Below, one piece after another: positions 19,217 to 28,350 of a DNA stretch of 64,000 nt. Numbering within the stretch: position 1 is the stretch's first letter; each line of letters opens with the position of its first letter. Under the pieces are notes generated by a model. That model was not told the DNA's origin. It did no database searches and saw only the letters and a list, made by a program, of their open reading frames with translations. The position numbers and the translations under genes were made by a program. This DNA is from an uncultured Fretibacterium sp. (lineage in GTDB: Bacteria; Synergistota; Synergistia; Synergistales; Aminobacteriaceae): contig CAMGZM010000001.1 in the NCBI GenBank assembly GCA_946183145.1, positions 62,001 through 126,000 on the forward strand, in the 5' to 3' direction.

Positions 19217-19738
19217 TTGATACTTTCAGGATTAGAGATTAGGAATCACATCGGCCATGAAATTATTATAGACCCGTTTGATGACTCGCGTTTGAATCCC
19301 AACAGCTATAACTTGTCGCTTCATAATGAGCTGTTAATATACACAAATGACGAGCTGGACATGAAGCGCGATAACCCGTCCGAGAAAATATTAATCCCTC
19401 CTGAAGGATTTTTGCTCAAGCCGGGAAAATTATACTTGGGACGCACGGCAGAATACACAAAGACAGAGGGCTATATTCCGATGCTTGAGGGGCGTTCATC
19501 AATTGGGAGATTAGGAATCTGCATACATGTTACGGCGGGATTCGGTGATGTTGGGTTCGCGGGGTATTGGACGCTGGAATTATTCTGCGTTCAGCCTGTG
19601 AGGATTTACGCGGGAGTCCAGATAGCGCAGATCTATTATCACACAATCACGAAGCCTTACGAGCGTTACGCGAAGGGAAAATATCAGAACAATACGGGGA
19701 TTCAGTCGAGCATGTTATACAAAGAGTTTGAGATCTGA
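19217..19738 (+). CDS. dcd: dCTP deaminase
   Basis: Deaminates dCTP to dUTP for thymidylate synthesis. 173 residues with the typical M-I-L-S-G start, N-P-N-S-Y-N-L-S-L, the E-G-R-S-S-I-G-R-L-G motif and H-V-T-A-G-F-G-D. The start is TTG at 19217 with AAGGAG 10 bases before it. Whether it is mono- or bifunctional (dUTPase) cannot be told from motifs alone. Confidence 0.93.
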   Translation: MILSGLEIRNHIGHEIIIDPFDDSRLNPNSYNLSLHNELLIYTNDELDMKRDNPSEKILIPPEGFLLKPGKLYLGRTAEYTKTEGYIPMLEGRSSIGRLGICIHVTAGFGDVGFAGYWTLELFCVQPVRIYAGVQIAQIYYHTITKPYERYAKGKYQNNTGIQSSMLYKEFEI

Positions 19739-19765
19739 CCTCCCATGACAACAGCCACCGGGTTA

Positions 19766-19818
19766 GCAGGAAGATTGGCGGTTAAACCCTTATTCCTGCG
19801 GGCGTGGACAGTACGCCC
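19766..19818. repeat. Intergenic double inverted repeat between dcd and nadK
   Basis: GCAGGAA (19766-19772) is matched by TTCCTGC (19793-19799), and GGGCGT (19800-19805) by ACGCCC (19813-19818). The region is non-coding and GC-rich. It looks like a mobile extragenic palindrome or structured RNA. No second copy was noticed in this window. Confidence 0.45.
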
Positions 19819-19915
19819 CTACAGTATAGCCCCGAAGGACACAACTTTACTTTGTTACAGTAGCTCATTACCTGCCTCGTATTGCTCTGTACAAATATTG
19901 TAACATAAGCGGGGT

Positions 19916-19921
19916 TATAAT
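19916..19921 (+). promoter_or_regulatory. Candidate -10 box for nadK-recN
   Basis: TATAAT 37 bases before the nadK GTG. No good -35 at 17 bases; TTGTAA lies too close. Confidence 0.4.
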
Positions 19922-19958
19922 ATGCACTTGTTCACAAAAGACAGGAGAAATTTTCACC

Positions 19959-20819
19959 GTGAAGAATCTCGGAATGATAGTAAACTTACGCAAGCCCGAA
20001 GCCGTAAGCATGGCCGGAAAATTATTGCAGTGGGGAAAAGATAACGGCTGCCCTTTTCTTTTGCCGCATCATGAAGCGAGCGCATTAACGACAGCGGGAC
20101 TCGATGATGAGCAATGGCTGAAGACCGTAGAACTTGCTGTAGTAATCGGCGGTGATGGTACGTTCCTCCGTGCTGCCCGCTATATCATGGGAACGGACAT
20201 AATACTTCACGGGATAAACATGGGTCATTTAGGATTCTTAGCGTCAAGCCGCCCTGACGAATGCGAGAATGATCTTCACAATATACTTTGCGACAACTTT
20301 ACGGTTCTTGAACGCCGGGTGCTGAAATGCGTACTCTATCATGACGACTCAGCACTGCACAGAATATACGCGCTTAATGACGTAGTACTTACCACGAACG
20401 CAATAGCCAGACTCTTGCGGATTGAGATACTGTTCAACTACAAATTTTTCTGTGAGATGCCCGCTGACGGAGCAATAGTTTCAACCGCAACAGGCTCAAC
20501 AGCATACGCGCTTTCAGCAGGAGGCCCCGTGATGCCCCCTCACATGAACGCAATGTTACTCGCTCCGTTATGCGCACACACGCTGTATTCTCGACCGTTA
20601 ATAGCTTCTGAGGATGACTGCATATCATTAATCCCGAAAGGAACAACACGCGACATTATGCTTACGCAGGACGGGCAGTTAGCGTATGAAGTTCTGCCGG
20701 GCGACAAGATAGACATAACATTATCGCGGTCAAAGAAGATTCGCACGGTGAACTTGCCGGGGCGGAGCTTCCTCGACATAGTGCGCGAAAAATTAGGCTG
20801 GGGGCAGGCGTTCAAATAG
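19959..20819 (+). CDS. nadK: NAD kinase
   Basis: Phosphorylates NAD to NADP. 286 residues. The G-G-D-G-T-F-L-R-A-A-R motif, the loop around N-M-G-H-L-G-F-L and the T-G-S-T-A-Y-A-L-S-A-G-G-P motif are clear. Start GTG with AGGAG 11 bases upstream. Stop overlaps the GTG start of the recN-like gene (TAGTG). Confidence 0.95.
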   Translation: MKNLGMIVNLRKPEAVSMAGKLLQWGKDNGCPFLLPHHEASALTTAGLDDEQWLKTVELAVVIGGDGTFLRAARYIMGTDIILHGINMGHLGFLASSRPDECENDLHNILCDNFTVLERRVLKCVLYHDDSALHRIYALNDVVLTTNAIARLLRIEILFNYKFFCEMPADGAIVSTATGSTAYALSAGGPVMPPHMNAMLLAPLCAHTLYSRPLIASEDDCISLIPKGTTRDIMLTQDGQLAYEVLPGDKIDITLSRSKKIRTVNLPGRSFLDIVREKLGWGQAFK

Positions 20820-22417
20820 TGCTTCAGCGTGTAATCATTCAGAACATCGGCGGCATTCGTGAGGCTGAATTGACGTTTTCACCCGGTCTTAACGTCATAA
20901 CGGGCGAGAGTGGCGCGGGAAAATCAAGCGTTGTGCGTTCGCTCGAATTGCTTACGGGGAGTCGCGGCGGCGTGAAATATATCCGTGCGGGAGAGTCGCG
21001 GGGAAATGTTGAGGCAGTTTTTGACGGACTCACAATCACACGCGAAGTATCAGGCACAGGAAGATCACGGGCAAAAATTGACGGCGTGAATGTCGGTCTC
21101 AATGAATGCGCTGAAAGAGTGAACAGCCTCGTGAGGATTCAAAGCCAGTTCGCGCAGATGGAATTGCTTGACCCTTCAAGGCAGTTAGCGATGATTGACT
21201 CATGTTTGCCGCTGAAAGTGAGAACAGAAACTTTTGACTCATTCCGCGAGATTTTCGACAAGGCCAGCAGAAGCGCACGTGAATTACGCGAAATCAAGAA
21301 ACGCCGCGCCGACATAGAACGGAAATACGCAAACGCACGCGAAATATTTTCCCTCGTAAAAACCGCAAAGCCCGAATCAGGACTCGAAATGAGACTCGAA
21401 AACGCACTCGCAGACATCACACACAGAATCGCAAAAAGAAACCGCGCGCGTGAAAGCCTCGACACACTCACAGGCGGATTGTCAGAGAACGGATTAATCG
21501 CGCAAACTGAGTCATGTTTTGAGGCAGTCTATGATTTCATGGGTGAAGATGAAGCTGATGAAGTGAGAATGACATTCGGCCTGCTTTACTCGTCGCTGAA
21601 AGGTCTTGCGGGTGAAATCGGAGATAATGCAGATGATACGGCCATGCTTGAGGAAACAGAGTCGCGGCTTGGAGCGTTGAGACGGTTAAAGAGGCTCTCA
21701 AATATTCACGATGAGCAGGAATTATTGACGTATTGCGATGAGATATACACTAATCTTGAATGGCTGGAGAAAAGCTATAACGGGCTTGAAGAATTATCCG
21801 CAAAATCACTTGACGAAAAGAAGAGGGCTAATTCTCTTGCGATGGAAATACGGCGTGCGCGTCATGAAGCCGGAGAAATTTTAGCATCACGAGTTAATTC
21901 TCTTCTCTCAGAATTGGCCATGAACGGAATAACTTTCAGCATAAACTTTACGGGACTCACGAAATTACGCCGGGACGGAGCGGACTCAGCCGAATTTCTT
22001 TTGACGGACGGGACACGCTCAGGGAGAGTCGAAAAGATAGCTTCAGGGGGAGAATTGAGCCGTTTGCTTTTGGCGTTGCAGCTGTCATTGCCTGAAGAAT
22101 GGCTGCCACCGACAATAATTTTTGACGAGGTTGAAGCGGGGCTCGGAGGAATGGCGGCGGTGTTGTCGGGTTTGCAGCTCAAAAAGTTGTCGCGTAAGTG
22201 TCAGGTGATTCTTGTTACGCATGAGGCGAGCATTGCGGCATTAGGGGACTCGCACATATTGATTCAGAGAGCAGGAAGCGAATCGGCCATGAAGACAATA
22301 ACAGGCAATGACAGAGTGAGGGAAATTGCGCGGATGTTATCGGGGAATCCTGACATGACGGAAGCACTTGAACACGCACGGATATTATTAGGCTCGGACG
22401 TACAGACGACACACTAG
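20819..22417 (+). CDS. recN: RecN-like DNA repair ATPase
   Basis: 532 residues of SMC-like layout. Walker A G-E-S-G-A-G-K-S-S is at 29-37 and a coiled-coil middle spans about 150-370. Signature A-S-G-G-E-L-S-R-L-L-L-A-L and Walker B I-I-F-D-E-V-E-A-G-L-G-G are near the end. RecN acts early in double-strand break repair. Slightly short and divergent for the family (usually about 555). The nadK-recN pairing is common in bacteria and supports the call. Confidence 0.88.
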   Translation: MLQRVIIQNIGGIREAELTFSPGLNVITGESGAGKSSVVRSLELLTGSRGGVKYIRAGESRGNVEAVFDGLTITREVSGTGRSRAKIDGVNVGLNECAERVNSLVRIQSQFAQMELLDPSRQLAMIDSCLPLKVRTETFDSFREIFDKASRSARELREIKKRRADIERKYANAREIFSLVKTAKPESGLEMRLENALADITHRIAKRNRARESLDTLTGGLSENGLIAQTESCFEAVYDFMGEDEADEVRMTFGLLYSSLKGLAGEIGDNADDTAMLEETESRLGALRRLKRLSNIHDEQELLTYCDEIYTNLEWLEKSYNGLEELSAKSLDEKKRANSLAMEIRRARHEAGEILASRVNSLLSELAMNGITFSINFTGLTKLRRDGADSAEFLLTDGTRSGRVEKIASGGELSRLLLALQLSLPEEWLPPTIIFDEVEAGLGGMAAVLSGLQLKKLSRKCQVILVTHEASIAALGDSHILIQRAGSESAMKTITGNDRVREIARMLSGNPDMTEALEHARILLGSDVQTTH

Positions 22418-22538
22418 CGTTGAACAGCATGATGAGTTTCACATTCTGGCGCGGTCAGGGGAAAATATATCTGCGTACATCATCACGCACAAAAACTTAC
22501 CGCGAAATATTGAGGTTACGCAGAATGATTCAGCGGTG

Positions 22539-22572
22539 AAAAAAAATCCCTCCCGATTCAAAACCGAGAGGG
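22539..22572 (-). terminator. Rho-independent terminator after dxr
   Basis: On the minus strand CCCTCTCG pairs with CGGGAGGG (one G-U) and is followed by a run of eight T. It ends the uppS-cdsA-dxr transcript. The about 120 bases between it and the recN stop hold no ORF I can support. Confidence 0.85.
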
Positions 22573-22578
22573 AGAAAT

Positions 22579-23670
22579 TTATCCCGCAATCCTTATCGCC
22601 TCGCGCCGTCCTTCATCAACAAGCGCAATACCCTCATCAAGATTTTCCGGTTCAGTCCAGTTACGCGACTCCAAAACTTTTTCGACAAGCCCGGCAATTT
22701 CCGTAAAGCCTATTTTCCCCTTCATGAAGAAGTCAACAGCAACTTCATCCGCTCCCACAAGCACAGCAGGATACGCGCCTTTAAGCCTCATACACTCGCG
22801 GGCGATTCTGATGGCCGGGAATCTTTCTGCGTCAATCGTCTCAAATCTCACTTCATGCGAGAAATCAGGACGCTTGAATTTTGGTGACGGGAAAAATCTT
22901 TCAGGCCAGAAAATGCACGAACCCGCAGGAAGTTTCATGTCAGGCTCTGCGGCTAACATTTTCACGCTTCCGTCCTCAAACTCAACAAGACCGTGAACGA
23001 ATGACCCCGGCGAAATTAACGCGTCAACTTTAGACTCATCAAGCCCGAAAAGATACATCGCCTCGATCAATTCGATTCCTTTGTTCATGAGAGTCGCGCT
23101 GTCGATTGTGATTTTCGCTCCCATGTCCCACACTGGATGACGCAATGCCATTTCAGGCGTAACAGTCCGTAATTCTTCCTGTGAAAATTTCCTGAATGGC
23201 CCGCCCGATGCTGTGAGATAAATTTTCCGCACAAAATTTTTATCCTCGCCGTGAAGACACTGCCATATTGCATTGTGCTCGCTGTCTAACGGTCTAAGTT
23301 GCTCATGATGTTTCACGAGGGGCATAACCCATTTTCCCGCGACAACTATACTTTCTTTGTTCGCAAGTGATACTGTCTTCCCTGCTTTCAGCGCGGAACA
23401 TAGAGCTTTTATCGCCGCTGTTCCTGATGACGCGAATACTACATGATCTATATCCGGGTCAAGTACTAATGCCTCGAGTCCTTCAGAGCCTGTTTCTTCA
23501 TAGGGATAAATTTTGCTGACATTGAATCGTTTTGCGAGCTGTGATAATTTTTCCGAACGTTTGTTTGACGCAAGAGCCTTAACGGAAATTTTATCCGGCC
23601 ATGATTCGCAAACAGACATAACCGAGCTTCCTACGCTGCCAGTTGCGCCGATAACACCTACGTTAATCAC
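22579..23670 (-). CDS. dxr: 1-deoxy-D-xylulose 5-phosphate reductoisomerase
   Basis: Second step of the MEP isoprenoid pathway. 363 residues. N-terminal NADPH loop G-A-T-G-S-V-G, then N-K-E-S-I-V, the substrate loop T-A-S-G-G-P-F and M-N-K-G-I-E-L-I-E-A are present. Slightly shorter than the usual 380-400. GTG start; overlaps cdsA by 4 bases. Order uppS-cdsA-dxr is a classic cluster. Confidence 0.95.
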   Translation of the reverse strand: MINVGVIGATGSVGSSVMSVCESWPDKISVKALASNKRSEKLSQLAKRFNVSKIYPYEETGSEGLEALVLDPDIDHVVFASSGTAAIKALCSALKAGKTVSLANKESIVVAGKWVMPLVKHHEQLRPLDSEHNAIWQCLHGEDKNFVRKIYLTASGGPFRKFSQEELRTVTPEMALRHPVWDMGAKITIDSATLMNKGIELIEAMYLFGLDESKVDALISPGSFVHGLVEFEDGSVKMLAAEPDMKLPAGSCIFWPERFFPSPKFKRPDFSHEVRFETIDAERFPAIRIARECMRLKGAYPAVLVGADEVAVDFFMKGKIGFTEIAGLVEKVLESRNWTEPENLDEGIALVDEGRREAIRIAG

Positions 23671-24497
23671 AATATCACCCTCAGTACGAGATACGTTAAA
23701 AGCCCGTTGAACAAAATGCTGTCAAAACGGTCAAGCATTCCGCCATGCCCGGGAATGAGACGGCCTGAATCCTTTTCGCCTGCCTCGCGCTTGATTAACG
23801 ACTCCGCAAGGTCTCCGATCTGCCCGAAAATTCCGCAGATGAATCCAATCAAGATTAGCGGGTAAGCAGGAAGGCTGAAGAAGTATATTGCGATTGCGTT
23901 CACGATTAGGCTTCCGATGATTCCGGCGATGAATCCCTGAACGGTTTTTCCCGGGCTGACATGCTCGCAGAGTTTCACAGTCCCGAACATTTTCCCGCCG
24001 ATATAAGCACCGACATCACAGCCCCAAGTACACACGAAAAGCGTATCAAGAAGCTGTTTGCCGAAAGCGTAACTTCGCAGCATGATCATACAAGTCCAAG
24101 GCACTGTGATATAAAGCACTCCCGAAATCACCGCGCCCGAATTTGACACGGCGTAACTAGTCCCCGCTGTCATTTGCCGCCTGAAGACTTCAACCACAAA
24201 CACAGCGCAAACACACAATGCGAGAATCATACCGAGTACAATGGGCTGAGGGTTCTCCTGAATCGCCGCAATCATGAAGATTATCGAGAAGATATAGCCG
24301 ACTCCCGGGGAGATTCTTGTGCCTTTGTGCTTGCCTACTAGCCTGTAATATTCTCCGAGCGAAACAAGCGCGATTATCCCGGCGATGATTCTCCACGCAA
24401 AGCCGCCTTCACTTATTCCCCAGAGAATCACTACAACGATTCCGACACTGCTTAACGTTCGCAGGCGTAATTCACGGTCATTTCTTAAGCCCGCCAT
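23667..24497 (-). CDS. cdsA: Phosphatidate cytidylyltransferase
   Basis: 276-residue membrane enzyme making CDP-diacylglycerol. About eight membrane helices. The signature S-L-I-K-R-x-A-G-E-K-D-S-G-R and P-G-H-G-G-M-L-D-R-F-D-S is intact near the C-terminus. Its product feeds PssA at the start of the window. Overlaps uppS by 20 bases. Confidence 0.95.
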   Translation of the reverse strand: MAGLRNDRELRLRTLSSVGIVVVILWGISEGGFAWRIIAGIIALVSLGEYYRLVGKHKGTRISPGVGYIFSIIFMIAAIQENPQPIVLGMILALCVCAVFVVEVFRRQMTAGTSYAVSNSGAVISGVLYITVPWTCMIMLRSYAFGKQLLDTLFVCTWGCDVGAYIGGKMFGTVKLCEHVSPGKTVQGFIAGIIGSLIVNAIAIYFFSLPAYPLILIGFICGIFGQIGDLAESLIKREAGEKDSGRLIPGHGGMLDRFDSILFNGLLTYLVLRVIL

Positions 24498-25179
24498 AAC
24501 GTCTGTCCCTCCCTGCGTAGCTGTCTAGTGCCTTGTGTAATTCCTCTTCTCCGAAATCCGGCCAGTGTATATCAGTGAAGTAATACTCACTGTACGCGCT
24601 TTCCCACAACCAGAAGTTGCTCAATCTCAATTCACCGCTTGTTCTGACAATCAAATCAGGGTCAGGGACATCAGGAAGATAGAAATGTTTTCTGAGGTCT
24701 TCTTCTGTTACGGGTAATTGAGGCTTTGAGGCTATGAGGGAGTTCACAGCGTCGATAATCTCAGCGCGCCCGCCGTAATTCAGGCAGATTATGAAGTCAA
24801 GAATTTTCTCGTCCTTCGTGTAGTCTTCAGCCCATTTCATTTGGCGTAATAATTCGTCGGGGATTCTGTCTTTTCTCCCGCAGAAACGTATTCTCGCGCC
24901 CTCTGCTTTTATCTCGTCAACCTTCCGCCGCAAGTAATACCCGAATAAACTCATAAGCCCGGTAACTTCCATTATTGGCCGGTTCCAGTTTTCAGTTGAG
25001 AACGCATAAACAGAAAAGTATCTTATGCCCTCGCGTTTTACGAGCCGCACCATGTCTTCAAGTTTTCGGAGACCTGCGCGGTGTCCCATTAGGCGGGGAA
25101 GGTTTCTGCTTTTCGCCCATCGTCCGTTACCGTCAAGAATTATTGCGATATGACGGGGGATTCTCTTTTCGTCTGTCAT
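24478..25179 (-). CDS. uppS: Isoprenyl (undecaprenyl) diphosphate synthase
   Basis: 233 residues, cis-prenyltransferase. The motif I-I-L-D-G-N-G-R-W-A-K with the catalytic Asp, the central Y-A-F-S-T-E-N-W and the R-T-S-G-E-x-R-L-S-N-F stretch are all present. Makes the C55 lipid carrier precursor used by MurA-dependent wall synthesis and by the WecA/TagA-type enzymes in this window. Confidence 0.95.
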   Translation of the reverse strand: MTDEKRIPRHIAIILDGNGRWAKSRNLPRLMGHRAGLRKLEDMVRLVKREGIRYFSVYAFSTENWNRPIMEVTGLMSLFGYYLRRKVDEIKAEGARIRFCGRKDRIPDELLRQMKWAEDYTKDEKILDFIICLNYGGRAEIIDAVNSLIASKPQLPVTEEDLRKHFYLPDVPDPDLIVRTSGELRLSNFWLWESAYSEYYFTDIHWPDFGEEELHKALDSYAGRDRRYGGLKK

Positions 25180-25209
25180 AATTTTTACAGCTCCTTTTGT
25201 GATTGTGAT

Positions 25210-25803
25210 TTAGTTCTGCAGGCTGTCGATTCTAGCCTTCAATGCTATTACGTCCTGCCACGTCAAATATTTCGGGCTTCCTTGAGCGCGTGATTCGTTG
25301 CGTAATAAATAGCTTGGGTGAAACATAGGGAATAATTTTATCCCGCGCCAGTCTACCCATTGCCCGCGAAGAGACGTAATGCCCTGTGAAGTTTTCAGAA
25401 GCCATTGCGTAGGGACATTGCCGAGAGTAACAACTATATCGGGATGAAGGAGCGACAATTGAGCCTCAAGAAATTCACTGCAAGCTGATGCTTCCTCGCG
25501 GAAAGGGTTTCTGTTTTCGGGCGGACGGCATTTCACAATGTTCGTGATGTAAAGTGTATCGCGCTTAATTCCTCCTCCGCTTTCGAGTATGCTTGTGAGG
25601 AGCATTCCAGCTTTACCGACAAAGGGCTTCCCTGTAGCATCTTCATCAGCTCCCGGGCCTTCACCGACAATAACGACCCTGCAATTTTCCACAGGGCCTT
25701 CACCGAAAACCGTATTATGCCTAGTTTCACACAATCCGCATTTACGGCATTGTTCTACTTTTAGCCTTAATTCTTCCCATGCTGTATTAATGTCTGTATT
25801 CAT
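25210..25803 (-). CDS. Family 4 uracil-DNA glycosylase (4Fe-4S)
   Basis: 197 residues. Cluster ligands C-x2-C (C-R-K-C-G-L-C region) and later C-R-P-P-E-N-R-N-P and an L-E/C pair are seen. The active-site loop G-E-G-P-G-A-D-E-D and the motif F-H-P-S-Y-L-L-R are present. Removes uracil from DNA. Sits 3 bases after the P-loop/Asp23-like gene. Confidence 0.92.
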   Translation of the reverse strand: MNTDINTAWEELRLKVEQCRKCGLCETRHNTVFGEGPVENCRVVIVGEGPGADEDATGKPFVGKAGMLLTSILESGGGIKRDTLYITNIVKCRPPENRNPFREEASACSEFLEAQLSLLHPDIVVTLGNVPTQWLLKTSQGITSLRGQWVDWRGIKLFPMFHPSYLLRNESRAQGSPKYLTWQDVIALKARIDSLQN

Positions 25804-25806
25804 GTC

Positions 25807-26628
25807 TCATAAAAATATTTCGTTTACTCTTATGTTTACCTGCCTGATTTCCATTCCCGTGAAGTAACTCAATCCCATTCGCAATTTACGCTGCAAAGTT
25901 TTTGCGATTGACAAAGCACTTCTCCCGGAAAGGTTAATATCAATTTCAACGCTTAATGAAATTCTGTCCTCGTCAGTCTCAATATCAATATCGCGAATCT
26001 TCCTGACATGATCCCGAAGCTCAAGAAGTTTCCTGCACATCTGAAGTATTGCGTCTGTGTCAATTGTTACTTTTCCGTTGAAGCTGAAGAGGGGCTTTAC
26101 GATTGTGTTTCGTGAGTCGTCTTTTTCCCTGCCCTTGAAGAACCCGCGAATCTGGCTGACGAGTTTTCCTGCAAAGTTCTGCTGAATTTGAGCTTTTGCC
26201 GCCGGAACAACGTGCTGTTTTTTCTCTCTGCGCTCGCGTAACGCTGACTCTATTTCCTCAGGTGATGAAACGTCCGAGATCTTTATGATTTTTGACGGGG
26301 GATTGAGTCCGAGCCTTGATGTGATTTTCTCAATCATTCCTTCAGAAGTCGCGAGTATCATAATTTTCGGCGGGTGATTTTTCGCGAGGTAATTTGCTAC
26401 TTCGTCTCTATGTTCGGGGTACTCAAAGATTGCGCGTTTTATTGCCCGCAACCTGTTAATCTCAGATTTTGCGCTCCGTCCTGCCATGATTCTCCCGCGT
26501 GAGATTACGAGTCCGTCATCAATAATGACATCGATTCCGTTCTGTCTTGCCACCATTGTCGCACGATGGCTCTTGCCTGTTCCCGCCGGCCCTATGAACG
26601 CTGTAACGTCAATGTCAGACAAGCTCAA
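25807..26628 (-). CDS. P-loop protein with C-terminal Asp23-like domain
   Basis: 273 residues. Walker A G-P-A-G-T-G-K-S-H is at about 13-21. The first half resembles a small ATPase (I-D-D-G-L and M-I-L-A-T-S-E). Residues about 175-273 look like an Asp23/Gls24-type domain (F-N-G-K-V-T-I-D-T-D-A at the start, V-N-I-R-V-N-E-I near the end). Asp23 domains are usually envelope-linked. Function unknown. TTG start; its 5' end overlaps the 3' end of murA by 14 bases. Confidence 0.7.
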   Translation of the reverse strand: MSLSDIDVTAFIGPAGTGKSHRATMVARQNGIDVIIDDGLVISRGRIMAGRSAKSEINRLRAIKRAIFEYPEHRDEVANYLAKNHPPKIMILATSEGMIEKITSRLGLNPPSKIIKISDVSSPEEIESALRERREKKQHVVPAAKAQIQQNFAGKLVSQIRGFFKGREKDDSRNTIVKPLFSFNGKVTIDTDAILQMCRKLLELRDHVRKIRDIDIETDEDRISLSVEIDINLSGRSALSIAKTLQRKLRMGLSYFTGMEIRQVNIRVNEIFL

Positions 26629-27874
26629 CCCTCGCGCCTAATCCGCGTAATTTCTCGTCAATCGCTTCATATCCCCGCCAAACGTGAATCATGTCGTCGA
26701 CTCTCGTCTCACCTTCAGCAGAAAGACCCGCGATAATCAGCGCAGCACCCGCCCGCAAATCAGTAGCCTTTACGCCCGCGCCCTGCAATTTCTCAACGCC
26801 GCGAATGATTGCAACGTCCCTCGAAATCTGAATATCAGCTCCCATTCGGTTTAATTCCTGCGCGTATAAGAATCTCGCCTGAAATACGCTCTCTTCAATT
26901 GTGCTGACTCCTTTTGCGATTGACAACGCCGCGGCCATTTGAGGCTGTGAATCTGTCGGGAAACCGGGATAAGGCATAGTTTTTACGGTGATGGGATGAA
27001 GTTTCTTTTTTGACGGGAAAATTTCAACGGTGCTTTTCTTGACGGAAAATTTTGCTCCGGCCTCCTCAAGTTTTGCGAGTATTGCGTCAATGTGGGACGG
27101 CACAAGATCTTCAACCTTAATATGTCCGTTCGTCATGACTCCCGCAAGAATGTACGTGCAAGCCTCTATTCTGTCAGGGATAACTCTTTCACGGCCTGAG
27201 TGAGCGCGGTCAATTCCGATTATGCGGACTCCTCCTGCGCCTTCTGACTCGACAGTAACGCCTACACATCTCAGAACTTGCGCTAGGTTGTCGATTTCGG
27301 GTTCTCTTGCAACGTTCTCAATTATCGTTTCACCCTGAGCGAGCGAGGCGGCCATCATGAGATTCTCTGTTGCTCCTACTGACGGGAAATCGAGATATAT
27401 TCTCCGGCCTCTGAGCCTTCCTTTGACGCTTGCATGAACGACTCCGTTCTGAATGTCTATGTCCGCTCCCATCTGCTTTAAGCCTTTGAGGTGCAAATCT
27501 ATGGGACGGCTTCCGATTGAGCATCCTCCCGGCAGGGGTAATGATACTTTTCCGCAGTTCGCTAAGAGAGGGCCTAATACGAGGGATGACGCGCGCATTT
27601 TCCGGGCTAAAGTTTCTGAGACTTCATACTTGAGTTCGTCGGGAGTGTGAAAGATTACCTGCGAGTATTTCGAGTCGCGTTTGATGTCGCATTCAACGCC
27701 GAGCGATTCGAGAGTCTCAATCATCGTGTGAATGTCGTAAAGATCGGGAACGTTATCGAGCGTAAGAGTCTCACCTTTCAGCAGAAGTGATACGGCCATG
27801 ACGGGAAGAGCCGCATTCTTTGCGCCCTGAGTTTTGACCGTTCCGCTGAGGGGGATTCCTCCGTTGATTTTCAT
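26615..27874 (-). CDS. murA: UDP-N-acetylglucosamine 1-carboxyvinyltransferase
   Basis: First committed step of peptidoglycan synthesis. 419 residues. The K-N-A-A-L-P motif near residue 20, the M-R-A-S-S-L-V-L-G-P-L-L segment and the active-site Cys in P-G-G-C-S-I-G-S-R-P are visible. The Cys is the residue targeted by fosfomycin in sensitive enzymes. Confidence 0.96.
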   Translation of the reverse strand: MKINGGIPLSGTVKTQGAKNAALPVMAVSLLLKGETLTLDNVPDLYDIHTMIETLESLGVECDIKRDSKYSQVIFHTPDELKYEVSETLARKMRASSLVLGPLLANCGKVSLPLPGGCSIGSRPIDLHLKGLKQMGADIDIQNGVVHASVKGRLRGRRIYLDFPSVGATENLMMAASLAQGETIIENVAREPEIDNLAQVLRCVGVTVESEGAGGVRIIGIDRAHSGRERVIPDRIEACTYILAGVMTNGHIKVEDLVPSHIDAILAKLEEAGAKFSVKKSTVEIFPSKKKLHPITVKTMPYPGFPTDSQPQMAAALSIAKGVSTIEESVFQARFLYAQELNRMGADIQISRDVAIIRGVEKLQGAGVKATDLRAGAALIIAGLSAEGETRVDDMIHVWRGYEAIDEKLRGLGARVELV

Positions 27875-27910
27875 TGTGTTGAATATGATTCATTCCTCCT
27901 TTCTGAGAGT

Positions 27911-28156
27911 TTAATCTTTCCAGAGCTTATTGACATATTGCGCGGCATTTTCAGAAGTGAGGCCGAAATCTTGAACGAGCATATTTATAGCCTCATCGAG
28001 AGTCGCGCCGAATCTCCTGCACATTTTCACGGTTGTCTCCATTGCACCCTCAATTTTGCCTATCTTCTTGCCTTTCTTTTCGCCTATCTTTTCGCCTATC
28101 TTTTCGCGCTCTTTGCCGTACATCTCTGTAACATACTCTTGTGTAAACATATTCAT
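27911..28156 (-). pseudogene. C-terminal fragment of an Rpn-family nuclease/transposase (duplicate)
   Basis: 81 codons matching the C-terminus of the Rpn gene just upstream (R-R-F-G-A-T-L-D-E-A-I-N-M-L is identical in both). The region ahead of the ATG still resembles the parent but contains a stop, so this is a broken partial duplicate. It has an expanded Lys/Glu/Gly-rich stretch encoded by 12-base repeats. It may still be translated as a small protein. Confidence 0.7.
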
Positions 28157-28350
28157 GATTATATCTTTCTGTTACTTCCTGAATAACTGCTCATGATTTT
28201 TCCCATATCCTTTTGACGTACTGCGAGGCATTTTCAGCGGTTAGGCCAAAATCCTGAGCGAGCATATTTATAGCCTCATCGAGAGTCGCGCCGAATCTCC
28301 TGCACATTTTCACGGTGTTTTCCATAGCACCCTCAATTCTGCCTTTCTTT
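27930..28350. repeat. Tandem direct duplication of the Rpn 3' end with 12-base repeats
   Basis: The stretch at about 27957-28055 is nearly identical to about 28240-28340 (for example both contain the same 47-base run around cctcatcgagagtcgcgccg). In the first copy the unit cttttcgcctat is repeated in tandem at about 28076-28105, coding for K-I-G-E repeats. Confidence 0.8.

Noticed and set aside
28015-28110. Possible CRISPR-like repeats
   Set aside because: Repeats are 12 bases, directly adjacent, without spacers, and in coding frame.
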